The translations under genes were made by a program, and so were the position numbers. A model generated the notes under the pieces. That model did no database searches. It was given only the letters and a program-made list of their open reading frames with translations, and was not told the origin of the DNA. 49,166 nucleotides of DNA, taken from NCBI GenBank assembly GCA_937885015.1, contig CALAAS010000046.1, positions 1 through 49,166 of the forward strand, in the 5' to 3' direction. The first letter of the stretch is position 1, and every line of letters starts with the position of its first letter. Positions 23,983 to 31,950 of this stretch are shown in pieces. Source of the DNA: an uncultured Clostridium sp. (GTDB lineage Bacteria > Bacillota > Clostridia > Lachnospirales > Lachnospiraceae).

Positions 23983-25005
23983 ATGGCCGAGATACATTAT
24001 CTGATTTCGGATGCATCGAAAAAGGTAGACGTGGAGGCGCACGTACTGCGTTATTGGGAAGAGGAGCTGGGGCTTGTGATTCCCCGAAATGAGCTGGGAC
24101 ATCGGTATTACACAGATTTTCATGTGCGCCTGTTTTGCCAGGTAAAGCGCCTGAAAGAAAAGGGGTATCAGCTGAAAGCCATAAAAACGGCATTGGCCCG
24201 TTCTATGGCTGATATGCAGGCGGCTCCGGACGAGCTTTTAGAGGCTGATGTGCAGGCAGCGTTACAGGAAACCAGAATAGGAGAGCGGGAAATGAAGAGT
24301 CTGGAAAAAAATAGACTGGAAAAAGAAAAGAAACATGGAGCAGTTCGTGAATGTGAAAAAATAATAGGGATGATCGGACAGGCTGAAGCAGGGCACAGAG
24401 CGGCAAGCCAGCCTATTCCAAGGAAAACTCGGTTGAATTCCCTGCAGCCTTCGGGAGGATCCGGGCAAAGAGAGGATCTGGAAGGCAGAAATGGGGGAGA
24501 AGAATCTGCGGTGGAATGGAAGAAGGAAAATTCGGAGCCTGCAGGCGGTGCCCGGGATACTGCGGAGGCCGCGGATAAAACAGCAGTTGGAACAGGGGCC
24601 GATGCGGGGGAAGAGGCGGGCCTGGAGGAGAAAACGGCTCAGCCGCCGTCCTGCCGTCAGGCCGGAGCTGCAGGTGAAGTGGAAGCCTTTTTGCCGGAGG
24701 AGAGAATGGAGCAGTTTCAGCGCCTGATGAATTTGATTATCGGTCGGGCAATGGAGGAAAACAGCGAAAAAATAAGCCAGGATATCAGCTGCCTGGTACA
24801 CGATAAAATGGTAAAAGAAATGGAATATCTGATGCGTGTATCGGATGAACGGGAGGAGGAACGTTTTAAGCGTCTGGATGAGGCAATCCGCGCCTATCAG
24901 AGGGAAAATCAGGGGCGGGCCGAGGCGGCAGCCAGTGTGAGTTTGTTTCCGTTTTTGCGGGTAAAGAAGAAACGATTTGGGAGGAATGGAAATAAGCTGA
25001 TCTGA
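23983..25005 (+). CDS. MerR-type HTH protein with C-terminal coiled coil (RacA-like)
   Basis: This 340-residue protein has an N-terminal MerR-like winged HTH (residues 5-70: 'DVEAHVLRYWEEELGLVIPRNELGHRYYTDFHVRLFCQVKRLKEKGYQLKAI'). A long low-complexity region rich in Glu, Ala, Gly and Lys (about 100-240) follows, then a predicted coiled coil (about 245-320). It ends in a basic segment (RVKKKRFGRNGNKLI). The layout resembles Bacillus RacA, which anchors chromosomal DNA during sporulation, rather than a ligand-sensing MerR. That comparison is inference. The ATG at 23983 has AGGAGAGG upstream. It is single-gene and convergent with the next gene. Confidence 0.75.
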   Translation: MAEIHYLISDASKKVDVEAHVLRYWEEELGLVIPRNELGHRYYTDFHVRLFCQVKRLKEKGYQLKAIKTALARSMADMQAAPDELLEADVQAALQETRIGEREMKSLEKNRLEKEKKHGAVRECEKIIGMIGQAEAGHRAASQPIPRKTRLNSLQPSGGSGQREDLEGRNGGEESAVEWKKENSEPAGGARDTAEAADKTAVGTGADAGEEAGLEEKTAQPPSCRQAGAAGEVEAFLPEERMEQFQRLMNLIIGRAMEENSEKISQDISCLVHDKMVKEMEYLMRVSDEREEERFKRLDEAIRAYQRENQGRAEAAASVSLFPFLRVKKKRFGRNGNKLI

Positions 25006-25022
25006 CGAAAAATTTTTGTCAG
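25002..25022. terminator. short bidirectional terminator
   Basis: CTGACGAAAA and TTTTTGTCAG form a near-perfect stem overlapping the stop codon of the HTH gene and lying 14 bases from the convergent amidotransferase stop. T-runs occur within the stem on both strands. Confidence 0.5.
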
Positions 25023-25035
25023 CGGGCGGAGTATC

Positions 25036-25758
25036 TTACGGTCTGCGGCAGGCGTTTATAAAAGCCGAAAATAAAAGGCGGGCATGTTTATAGTGTGGGC
25101 ATAAAAGTTCAGGGTGCCACTGGACACCAATGAGGAATGGGTAGTCGGCAGCCTCCACGGCCTCGATTACACCGTCAAAGGCACGGCCGCAGACCGTCAG
25201 AGCCGGAGCCGGGCGGTGGATGGCCTGATGGTGGGAACTGTTGACGGGGATGATTGCCTGACCGGTTCGGGACATAAGGAACGAATGTGGGGAAAGGATC
25301 ACATGGTGTGCCGGCAGAGTTGCAGAAAAGGAAGGCCGGTGTTGAATGCTTTTTTTTCGGGGTATGTGGGACAGATCCTGATAAATGCTGCCACCCAGGG
25401 CAATATTGACCAGCTGCATTCCCCGGCAGATAGCCAGAATTGGTTTTTTCATCTGGAAAGCGGCTTCAAACAGGGAAATCTCGCTCTGATCCCGAACCAG
25501 AGAGACAGTTTCACAGCCGGAACTGGTTTCTTCCCCGAAGAAAAAAGGGTGAACGTCTGGGCCGCCGGTAAATAGAAAGCCATCCAGACGCTGGACGATG
25601 GTGTTGCAGTTTTCTGGAGAAAGAGGAAGCGGGAGGAAAAGAGGAAATGCACCGTTTGCCAGCAGAGCAGAGGAGTAGGAACGTGGAAGGCGCAGAAAAG
25701 AGGCGGAAGGATCTTCTGATACGGTCAGGCCAATGACTGGTTTCAGCGAGGTTTGCAT
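25036..25758 (-). CDS. class I glutamine amidotransferase / gamma-glutamyl-GABA hydrolase family (peptidase C26)
   Basis: This 240-residue protein has the C26 pattern: 'FLFTGGPDVHPFFFGEE' near residue 62, the nucleophile Cys111 in AICRGMQLVNIALGGSIYQDL and the His-Glu pair in GVQWHPE. PuuD-type enzymes hydrolyse gamma-glutamyl-linked metabolites in the cytosol. No putrescine pathway gene is nearby, so the substrate is open. A short GGAG precedes the ATG. It is transcribed towards the HTH gene. Confidence 0.9.
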   Translation of the reverse strand: MQTSLKPVIGLTVSEDPSASFLRLPRSYSSALLANGAFPLFLPLPLSPENCNTIVQRLDGFLFTGGPDVHPFFFGEETSSGCETVSLVRDQSEISLFEAAFQMKKPILAICRGMQLVNIALGGSIYQDLSHIPRKKSIQHRPSFSATLPAHHVILSPHSFLMSRTGQAIIPVNSSHHQAIHRPAPALTVCGRAFDGVIEAVEAADYPFLIGVQWHPELLCPHYKHARLLFSAFINACRRP

Positions 25759-25860
25759 AAAAACTCCAGAATACAGTTCTTTTTTTAAGATATGAGGCTG
25801 GCTGTAAAAAGGTTATAAAAAAGCGATCCTGGAAGCTCTGGACGGCTGTTTTTGGAACAT

Positions 25861-25892
25861 AAAAAGAGACTGCCATTGGACAGTCTCTTTTT
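25861..25892. terminator. terminator of the ferredoxin gene (bidirectional)
   Basis: AAAAAGAGACTG (25861-25872) and CAGTCTCTTTTT (25881-25892) pair perfectly around an 8-base loop. They give a U-run on the minus strand just after the ferredoxin stop. Confidence 0.85.
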
Positions 25893-25914
25893 ATGTAGAT
25901 ACACAACTGTGTAC

Positions 25915-26085
25915 TTATGCCTGCTCAATAGCACCAGTCGGGCATGTACCAGCGCAGGTACCGCAATCGATGCAGGAATCAGCGTCGATCTCGTACTTGC
26001 CATCTCCCTGAGCGATAGCTCCTACCGGGCACTCGCCAGCGCAGGCGCCGCAGCTTACGCATGTATCGTTAATTACATATGCCAT
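25915..26085 (-). CDS. 2[4Fe-4S] clostridial-type ferredoxin
   Basis: This 56-residue protein has two cluster motifs, CVSCGACAGECP and CIDCGTCAGTCP (each CX2CX2CX3CP), the classic small low-potential ferredoxin of clostridia. It starts MAYVIND and ends GAIEQA. It carries electrons between pyruvate oxidoreductase, hydrogenase and other cytosolic redox enzymes. AAGGAGGAACTATATC precedes the ATG. A promoter and terminator of its own make it monocistronic. Confidence 0.96.
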   Translation of the reverse strand: MAYVINDTCVSCGACAGECPVGAIAQGDGKYEIDADSCIDCGTCAGTCPTGAIEQA

Positions 26086-26121
26086 GATATAGTTCCTCCT
26101 TTATTTTTAACTTTTGGCTAT

Positions 26122-26150
26122 ATTTTATACTATAATCGAAAAATATTCAA
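26122..26150 (-). promoter_or_regulatory. promoter of the ferredoxin gene
   Basis: On the minus strand TTGAAT (26145-26150), 17 bases, TAAAAT (26122-26127), about 37 bases before the start codon. Confidence 0.6.
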
Positions 26151-26267
26151 GATGAAAATGCTGTATTTTATGTTTAAAAATAAGAGCACAGGCGAAAAAC
26201 GGTAAAAATAAAGATTTTTGAGAAATGAAGATAATTAAAGTGAAAGTAAAATGTCAGTGAAAATATA

Positions 26268-26318
26268 AGCGATTTATGTGAATGGTTTCAAAAATCCACA
26301 CAAATCGCTTGTATTTTT
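26268..26318. terminator. terminator hairpin after mecA
   Basis: AGCGATTTATGTG (26268-26280) pairs with CACACAAATCGCT (26297-26309), one mismatch. It lies 22 bases beyond the mecA stop. The + side has a clean T-run, the minus side TATATTTTC. Confidence 0.6.
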
Positions 26319-26330
26319 TATCGAGATGAA

Positions 26331-27065
26331 CTATAGTGCGGCCAGAGACTGGAGTGCATGTTCCCGCACAATTGTGTCATAGTGTTCTTCGTAGTATGCT
26401 TCCGAAGCAGGGGAGGTTTTCACCGCTTCTCCAAACTCGGACAGGAGATTACAGATTCGGTGGAAGGCGTCCTCCAGTCCGACAGCCTCATGAAGAACCA
26501 GATAATACCGTTTGTTAGCCGGATTTTTGTACAATGTATTGGGGCTGGTACAAAGCGGCCCTGCGATGCGGGAAGCGTGGCAAATCTGATCCAGGGTTTG
26601 AAAGGTAAATACACGGAGGACTGGTTGATGCCCTGCTTTTTCTTCCAGAACTGGCTGGCCGGGAGTGGCCGGCTTTTTTTCTGTTTTTTTATCCATGGTT
26701 CTGGAAAACAATTCCAGAATTCCCTCTGCCCCCTCTAAAAGTTCACTGGTCAATGGCGGTACGGTTTCCTCTTCTGAGGCGGGGGAAAATTTGGAAAAAC
26801 GGGTATCCAATTCCTCGGGATCTTCAATTTTGGTAATAATCAGCATGATGCTTTCGTTGGATAGAGGAATGGCCTCTACCATCAGTGGAATATCTTCCGC
26901 ATCAAAGCCAACCTCTTTTGAGGCCTTCTGAATCATCTCCTGAAATAGCTTTTTGGCTTTCTCACTGCCGTAGGCCAGCTCTCCCAGGTTCAGGTCGCGC
27001 ACACTGAGGTCAAAGCTTGTCAACGTGCAGCGGATCTGATTTTCATTGATTCGCTCTATTTTCAT
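26331..27065 (-). CDS. mecA: adaptor protein MecA
   Basis: This 244-residue protein has the MecA N-terminal domain (MKIERINENQIRCTLTSFDLSVRDLNLGELAYGSEKAKKLFQEMIQKASKEVGF), which binds substrates. An acidic/proline linker follows (about 90-150). The C-terminal ClpC-binding domain (about 150-244) has 'VFTFQTLDQICHASRI' and 'LYKNPANKRYYLVLH'. It targets proteins to ClpCP for degradation. No comK or competence gene is adjacent. It is divergent from the kinase cluster. Confidence 0.95.
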   Translation of the reverse strand: MKIERINENQIRCTLTSFDLSVRDLNLGELAYGSEKAKKLFQEMIQKASKEVGFDAEDIPLMVEAIPLSNESIMLIITKIEDPEELDTRFSKFSPASEEETVPPLTSELLEGAEGILELFSRTMDKKTEKKPATPGQPVLEEKAGHQPVLRVFTFQTLDQICHASRIAGPLCTSPNTLYKNPANKRYYLVLHEAVGLEDAFHRICNLLSEFGEAVKTSPASEAYYEEHYDTIVREHALQSLAAL

Positions 27066-27236
27066 GGTGTCACTTCCTTGTCTTTTTAGTTGTCGCCTGA
27101 GCGCGTCGGATTTATTGCGGCGCGGCGCTGAAACTGCAACTATACGTAATCAATATACTATATAATATAAGCAGTTGGCAATTCTAATATGAAAATTTTA
27201 TAAAAAAATAATTTGTGGCCATTGGAGGGAACGTGT
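27066..27236. other. divergent intergenic region between mecA and the kinase cluster
   Basis: This AT-rich stretch contains TATAAT (27161-27166) in the + direction, without a good -35. On the minus strand TTGCCA is followed by several TATA words that could drive mecA. A GC-rich island (GCGGCGCGGCGC) lies at about 27117-27128. No gene is seen. Confidence 0.4.
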
Positions 27237-27278
27237 ATGTGGGCAGGGAAAAGGTGGTTTTGGGTGGACGATATTTGA
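27237..27278 (+). CDS. micro-ORF 1 upstream of the kinase (13 residues, Trp-rich)
   Basis: ATG at 27237 opens a 13-codon frame (MWAGKRWFWVDDI) preceded by GGAGGGA seven bases upstream. Three of 13 residues are tryptophan. It could be a leader peptide or chance. Translation is not proven. Confidence 0.3.
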   Translation: MWAGKRWFWVDDI

Positions 27279-27302
27279 AAAGGAGGAGGAGAAACTCGAA
27301 TT

Positions 27303-27383
27303 ATGGCGGAAAAGAATGAAATAAAGAGAAAAAGAGAAAAAGGTGTTGTAATTCTTACGGAGATGGTTTACAATATGGATTGA
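27303..27383 (+). CDS. micro-ORF 2 upstream of the kinase (26 residues, basic)
   Basis: ATG at 27303 opens a 26-codon frame starting MAEKNEIKRKREKG and ending in VYNMD. AAGGAGGAGGAG ends 11 bases upstream, a little far. It stops 26 bases before the kinase start. It may be a small protein, a translational leader, or fortuitous. Confidence 0.3.
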   Translation: MAEKNEIKRKREKGVVILTEMVYNMD

Positions 27384-27408
27384 GAAGTGGTATTGACTGA
27401 AAGGAGGT

Positions 27409-28890
27409 GTGACAGTAGAGAACACCGTTCTGTTTGGAAAATACCGGATATGCAGGATCATCGGACGCGGAAGACGCGGAACCGTATTTCTGGCCAGGCA
27501 TCTGGGACTGGGTGAGAACCGGGCGATTAAGAGAGTGCCGAAAACAGAGACGGGGATGGCGGGGGAAGCGGAGCTTCTTAAAAAACTTCGGCATCCGGGG
27601 ATTCCAATTATTTATGATCTGGAAGCAGATTCCAATTATTATTATCTCATCGAGGAATATCTTGACGGTGAGTCGTTACATGCCCTGATTGAAAGAGAGG
27701 GCTGTCTGACTAGGGCGAGGCTGATCCAGTGGGGAATTCAGCTGTGCCAAATCATATATTATCTGCATTCATTCGAACCAAATCCAATTTTGTACCTGGA
27801 TCTTCAGCCCGGGAATATTCTGATCTGCCGGGAAACGCTTAAATTGATCGATTTTGATCAGGCGGTATTTGCATCGCTTGCCGGAAATCTGCGGCTGCGC
27901 TATGGGACGAGAGGCTTTGCGGCTCCGGAACAGTATACGGGAGAGACTCTGGATGTGAGGACCGACATCTATGCCATTGGCGCTCTCCTTTATTACATGG
28001 GAGCCGGGCATTTCCCAGAGGGAGAGGATATGCAGCAGCCGAATATGAACGGTGAGCTGGCCGCCATTATAGGGCGATGTTTGAGGAGACAGAAGGAGGC
28101 ACGCTATCAGAGCGTGCAGGAAGTGCTGGAGGCACTGATGCAGCTGAACGCCGGTGCTTTTACAGAGAATGGATTGCCACTTCTCAAAATTGCGGCCGCA
28201 GGAAGCAGGGGCGGCGTGGGGGTAACTCATGTGGCTATGAGTGCGGCCTGTTGGCTGACCCGGAGAGGAGTTTCCTGTCTGTACAGAGAGAAAAATACGT
28301 CCGGGGCTGTACGAAAGATGGCAGCTTATCGAGGCGGTGTGCCGGACCGCTGTGGGATCTATGGCTTTGGCAACCTGGCGGTAAAACCCTGGTATGGGCA
28401 AAATGTCCGTCTGGAGCAGCCGCATTTTGACGTTGTAATCGATGATTTCGGAACCGAACTCCAGACGGTTTCGCTGCAAGACTACGCGTTGGTGCTGCTG
28501 GTATGCGGGACGGGAGAATGGGAGCTGGAGGATACAGTACAGGCGCTTCGCCATTTGGCTCATGTTTATATTCGGCCAGAACAGGTAAGAAGCGGACTGT
28601 CAGGGGGCGGAATGTCAGAAAAGAGAACGGCTTCTGATTGGCTGCGGGTTCTGATAAATTGGACGGCTGCGGATACGAGGATTCCGTTTCCGGATGATGT
28701 CAGGGGACTGAGCTTTTTTCGAATGCCGTGCCTCATGGCGCCGGGAGAAGGCGGAGATGACGGATTTTTTGCCAGTCTGTTCCGGCAAACGATAGTGGAG
28801 GAACGTCTGCTGCCGTTTCAGGGACAGATGGAAAAAAGGAAGAGGAGGTGGTCTCTGTTTGGAAACGGAGGAAGAGGCAGCGTGAAATAA
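27409..28890 (+). CDS. Ser/Thr protein kinase fused to a degenerate MinD/CpaE-like P-loop domain
   Basis: Residues 1-245 form a Hanks-type kinase: glycine loop I18-G-R-G-R-R-G-T-V, ATP-binding Lys41 (AIK), Glu53 or 55, catalytic loop YLD131-LQPGN136 (HRDLKPEN-like, with Gln for Lys), D148-F-D in place of DFG, and AAPE174. The catalytic aspartates are kept, so activity is plausible. Residues about 255-470 resemble a MinD/CpaE ATPase, but the motif GSRGGVGVTH (265-274) lacks both lysines of the deviant Walker A. The C terminus is basic (KRKRRWSLFGNGGRG). No transmembrane helix is seen. The listed start is GTG 27409, but the AAGGAGG abuts it by one base, so the true start is uncertain. The next gene overlaps by 43 bases and shares the GS...VGVTH motif. 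Confidence 0.8.
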   Translation: MTVENTVLFGKYRICRIIGRGRRGTVFLARHLGLGENRAIKRVPKTETGMAGEAELLKKLRHPGIPIIYDLEADSNYYYLIEEYLDGESLHALIEREGCLTRARLIQWGIQLCQIIYYLHSFEPNPILYLDLQPGNILICRETLKLIDFDQAVFASLAGNLRLRYGTRGFAAPEQYTGETLDVRTDIYAIGALLYYMGAGHFPEGEDMQQPNMNGELAAIIGRCLRRQKEARYQSVQEVLEALMQLNAGAFTENGLPLLKIAAAGSRGGVGVTHVAMSAACWLTRRGVSCLYREKNTSGAVRKMAAYRGGVPDRCGIYGFGNLAVKPWYGQNVRLEQPHFDVVIDDFGTELQTVSLQDYALVLLVCGTGEWELEDTVQALRHLAHVYIRPEQVRSGLSGGGMSEKRTASDWLRVLINWTAADTRIPFPDDVRGLSFFRMPCLMAPGEGGDDGFFASLFRQTIVEERLLPFQGQMEKRKRRWSLFGNGGRGSVK

Positions 28891-29516
28891 AAACGGACCA
28901 GATATCCATAGGAAAAGGTTTCTTTTTAGCGGAGACACCGGGCAATCCAAAGATGATTGGCGTTGCGGGAAGTGGTCATTCTGTGGGAGTGACACACTTT
29001 TCTGTTTCACTGGCAGCCTATCTGTCCGGCGTTTTGTGCCGGAGAACAGCTCTTCTTGAGTGGAATGACAGTGGCGATTTTGCCCGCGTGGAACAGGTTT
29101 GTGCAAAAAAAATGGTCACAGATTACGGGGATAATTCGTTTAATATATCGGACATTTTTTGCTTTAAGAAGGCAGGCCGCCGTCAGGCGGTTTCCTGTCT
29201 GGAAAGCGGATTTGATGCAATTGTGATTGATTTCGGTGTGTTTCGGCCTGGGATCCGGGATGATTTTTTTCTGTGCGGACGTAGATTTCTGGTGGGCTCC
29301 GTCAGTGAATGGCAGCTGCCGGGATTGGCAGATTTTGTGGAAAAGCAGGGGGCGCGGCGCCATCGGTGCGAGTATTTTTCTGCATTTGGGGATCAGGAGG
29401 CGCTTAACCTGACGGAACGTTTTCTCGGGATACAGATTCGGAAAATTCCGATATCGGAGCAGGCATTTGTTGTCACAGGAGACTCTCTTGTTTTTATGGA
29501 GGGATTTCTGAAATAG
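28848..29516 (+). CDS. degenerate MinD/CpaE-like P-loop protein
   Basis: This 222-residue protein is a stand-alone relative of the C-terminal domain of the upstream kinase. It has IGVAGSGHSVGVTHFSVSLAAYL (motif at 41-50 without Walker lysines), 'TALLEWNDSGDF' where ParA proteins have their second-strand Asp, and 'GFDAIVIDFGVF' at the Walker B strand. Nucleotide binding is uncertain. The gene overlaps the kinase by 43 bases and is probably coupled. Start choice is difficult: GTG 28848 touches its own GAGGAGG, and the inner ATG at 28953 has no ribosome binding site. I recognise the domain family but not a function. Confidence 0.7.
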   Translation: MVSVWKRRKRQREIKTDQISIGKGFFLAETPGNPKMIGVAGSGHSVGVTHFSVSLAAYLSGVLCRRTALLEWNDSGDFARVEQVCAKKMVTDYGDNSFNISDIFCFKKAGRRQAVSCLESGFDAIVIDFGVFRPGIRDDFFLCGRRFLVGSVSEWQLPGLADFVEKQGARRHRCEYFSAFGDQEALNLTERFLGIQIRKIPISEQAFVVTGDSLVFMEGFLK

Positions 29517-29609
29517 TGAGGGGGCAGGCAGAACATTGTATATTACCGATTTACCTCCAGCTTGAATGATGAGCGGTCGTCTGTTCCCCGAAAATGGGGG
29601 CAAAAGGTC

Positions 29610-29861
29610 ATGAGGAAAAGAGAAAGGAAAGAAGAATGTGAAAGGAGGAGACAGGAACAGCAGAAGGTGTTTGTAGAAGGACTGCTGCGCTACCGGAGCA
29701 AAGGGATTCCAATTTTAATTGATGGAAAAGAGTGCCGGCCGGAGGAGTACGGAAAAATATTTGAATTTCGGGAAGACGGTTCTTTCTATATGGGAGATTA
29801 TGTGGGAGCCGACACGGGGATGCTGACAGAAATACATTTTGACAGAGTCTATTATCGTTGA
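29610..29861 (+). CDS. small charged protein downstream of the kinase module
   Basis: This 83-residue protein starts with a highly charged helix (MRKRERKEECERRRQEQQKV). A compact, probably beta-rich region ending GADTGMLTEIHFDRVYYR follows. I do not recognise it. The start at ATG 29610 is chosen because the upstream TTG frame lacks a ribosome binding site; AAAAGG lies just before. It follows the degenerate P-loop gene by 93 bases and precedes the GH18 gene. It may be a partner or substrate of the kinase, which is inference from position only. Confidence 0.6.
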   Translation: MRKRERKEECERRRQEQQKVFVEGLLRYRSKGIPILIDGKECRPEEYGKIFEFREDGSFYMGDYVGADTGMLTEIHFDRVYYR

Positions 29862-29987
29862 GGCGCTGTTTTGTCCGTGCAAGAAAGTTAAGAAAAAAGT
29901 CAACATTCTCGGAATAAGGTGTGTTATACTAGGAAAAACACGCCGACTGAGGTCGGTGCCAGATAACCGTTATTACCGGAGGAAGAG

Positions 29988-31655
29988 ATGAAGAGAAGAC
30001 GATCGCCCCTGGGCTGTCTGAGTCTGTTGCTGTTTTTGGCAGTACTTTGTGCAGCCGGGATCTATGGATACCGAAGATATATGCCCACCAGCGAGCGGGC
30101 GGATCTGGCTGGACTTTATGGATCCGGCGAAGAAGGTCAGGTAACCCTGTTTCTGAACTATGAGAAACAGGAGGAAACTGGACTTTATGCAGACGGGCAG
30201 ACGTACGTGCCTGTTGACTGGGTTAATAAAAATTTGAATGAACGATTTTACTGGGATTCTCAGGAAGAACTTCTGGTATATGCACTGCCGGAGGAGATCG
30301 TGACAGCAGAGGAAACTACGCTTGGGGCGGGAGGAAAACCGATTCTTTTGCGCCATGGAGACACGGTGTATCTGTCTTTGGGATTGGTGCTGAATTATAC
30401 GGATATCCGGCTGGGCGTCTATGACAGCGGCCCATGGAAGCGGGTCTATGTGGAAAATCAGTGGGACCCGGTATCGGTGGCATCCGTGAAGGCGGATGGG
30501 AAGATTCGTTTGCGTGGCGGAGTTAAAAGTCCGATTATCACTGAGGCCTATGAAGGTGAAGCTGTGACGGTTCTGGAAACCCTGGATCACTGGTCCAGAG
30601 TTATGACACAGGATGGCCACATCGGGTATATGTTTAATCGAAAGCTGTCAGACCTTCATGAAGAGACGCCGGAAAGCAGCTTTGTGGCACCGGAATACAG
30701 CCACATTTCTATGGATGAGAAGATTGTCATGGTGTGGCATCAGGTTACCACGGAAGCGGCCAATGGAGCGATGGAGGAGCTGATGAGCACCACCAGCGGG
30801 GTCAATGTAATTGCTCCTACCTGGTTTACGCTCAGTGACAATCAGGGGCGCTATACGTCTCTGGCCAGCAAATCCTATGTGGATCGGGCCCATGCCATGG
30901 GACTTCAGGTCTGGGCAGTTCTGGATAATTTCAATGGAAATGCCCGGGAAAATGTGCAGACGGAGGAACTTCTGTCCCGGACGTCCGTGCGGCAGCGTTT
31001 GATTGATAATTTGATGAAAGAAGCAGATGCTTGCGGTTTTGACGGAATTAACCTGGACTTTGAGGGACTTAAGGAGGCAGCGGGTCCGCATTATGTACAG
31101 TTCATACGAGAGTTGTCTGTATCGTGCCGCAGGAAAGGCCTCGTGCTTTCGGTGGACAATTACGTTCCGGCTGCATATAACCGGTTTTATAATCGGCGAG
31201 AACAGGGAATTGTGGCGGATTATGTGATTATCATGGGGTATGATGAGCACTATGCGGGCGGAGAGCCGGGATCGGTCGCTTCTCTTCCTTATGTGAAAAA
31301 TGGAATTGAAGATACTCTGGAGCTGGTTCCCAGAGAACGGGTCATCAACGGTGTTCCCTTCTACACGCGTCTGTGGACAGAAAGAGACGGCGAGACTTCC
31401 GCATCATCCATGGGGATAGCAGCCGCTAAAAAGTGGATTGCGGAGAATAACGTGGAGATGATCTGGGATGATAGTCTGGGACAGTATTATGGAGAACTGG
31501 TTTCTTCCGGAGAGACCATGCGTCTATGGATGGAAGAAGAAAAGTCTCTGGGACTTAAGATGGATGTGATTCGGGAAAAGGATCTGGCCGGAGTTGCTGG
31601 GTGGAAGCTTGGATTGGAAACGGCGGATATCTGGAAAGTAATTGGCTGGAAGTAG
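29988..31655 (+). CDS. membrane-anchored SH3-GH18 cell-wall hydrolase-like protein
   Basis: This 555-residue protein has an N-terminal basic stretch and one transmembrane or signal helix (about 10-30). A stalk-like domain follows, then a bacterial SH3 domain (about 160-225: 'KIRLRGGVKSPIITEAYEGEAVTVLETLDHWSRVMTQDGHIGYMFNRKL'). A GH18 domain (about 240-555) has D352-GINL-D357-F-E359, the catalytic DxxxxDxE of the YdhD/SleL/YaaH group. Such proteins cleave N-acetylglucosaminyl bonds in peptidoglycan or spore cortex. GGAGGAAGAG precedes the ATG. A TATACT (29925-29930) upstream may be its -10. It is followed by a strong terminator. Confidence 0.88.
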   Translation: MKRRRSPLGCLSLLLFLAVLCAAGIYGYRRYMPTSERADLAGLYGSGEEGQVTLFLNYEKQEETGLYADGQTYVPVDWVNKNLNERFYWDSQEELLVYALPEEIVTAEETTLGAGGKPILLRHGDTVYLSLGLVLNYTDIRLGVYDSGPWKRVYVENQWDPVSVASVKADGKIRLRGGVKSPIITEAYEGEAVTVLETLDHWSRVMTQDGHIGYMFNRKLSDLHEETPESSFVAPEYSHISMDEKIVMVWHQVTTEAANGAMEELMSTTSGVNVIAPTWFTLSDNQGRYTSLASKSYVDRAHAMGLQVWAVLDNFNGNARENVQTEELLSRTSVRQRLIDNLMKEADACGFDGINLDFEGLKEAAGPHYVQFIRELSVSCRRKGLVLSVDNYVPAAYNRFYNRREQGIVADYVIIMGYDEHYAGGEPGSVASLPYVKNGIEDTLELVPRERVINGVPFYTRLWTERDGETSASSMGIAAAKKWIAENNVEMIWDDSLGQYYGELVSSGETMRLWMEEEKSLGLKMDVIREKDLAGVAGWKLGLETADIWKVIGWK

Positions 31656-31733
31656 CCGTGCAGAGTATACAGAGAAATAGAAAATCAGAGTATTTTGTTG
31701 CAGAGATAAGATGTGATTCAGAGTGAGGCTTCC

Positions 31734-31782
31734 GCTTCCGCTCAGGGCCCTGCAGGCTCCGTGCGGGAGCGGAAGCTTGTTT
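31734..31782 (+). terminator. terminator of the GH18 gene
   Basis: GCTTCCGCTC (31734-31743) and GAGCGGAAGC (31767-31776) pair perfectly, with further inner pairing, followed by TTGTTTTTC. Confidence 0.85.
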
Positions 31783-31858
31783 TTCTGGCAGCGGGAGTCA
31801 TTCTTTTCTGGGAATTTGGGTATCTGGCTTTTGGGATTTGGGCAGTAAGCTTTTGAAG

Positions 31859-31887
31859 TTGACATAGTCATTTTTCGATGTTAGGAT
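31859..31887 (+). promoter_or_regulatory. promoter of the cell-wall-binding repeat protein gene
   Basis: TTGACA (31859-31864) and TAGGAT (31882-31887), spacer 17. Confidence 0.6.
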
Positions 31888-31950
31888 GGAGTTATCAATC
31901 GAATGTGCGGGAAAACGGTGTGGCGAAGACCGGAAGAAGGAGGAGTCGGA

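Noticed and set aside
27237..27278. Classical trp attenuator leader peptide
   Set aside because: Although Trp-rich, it is not followed by a terminator/antiterminator pair or by any tryptophan gene.
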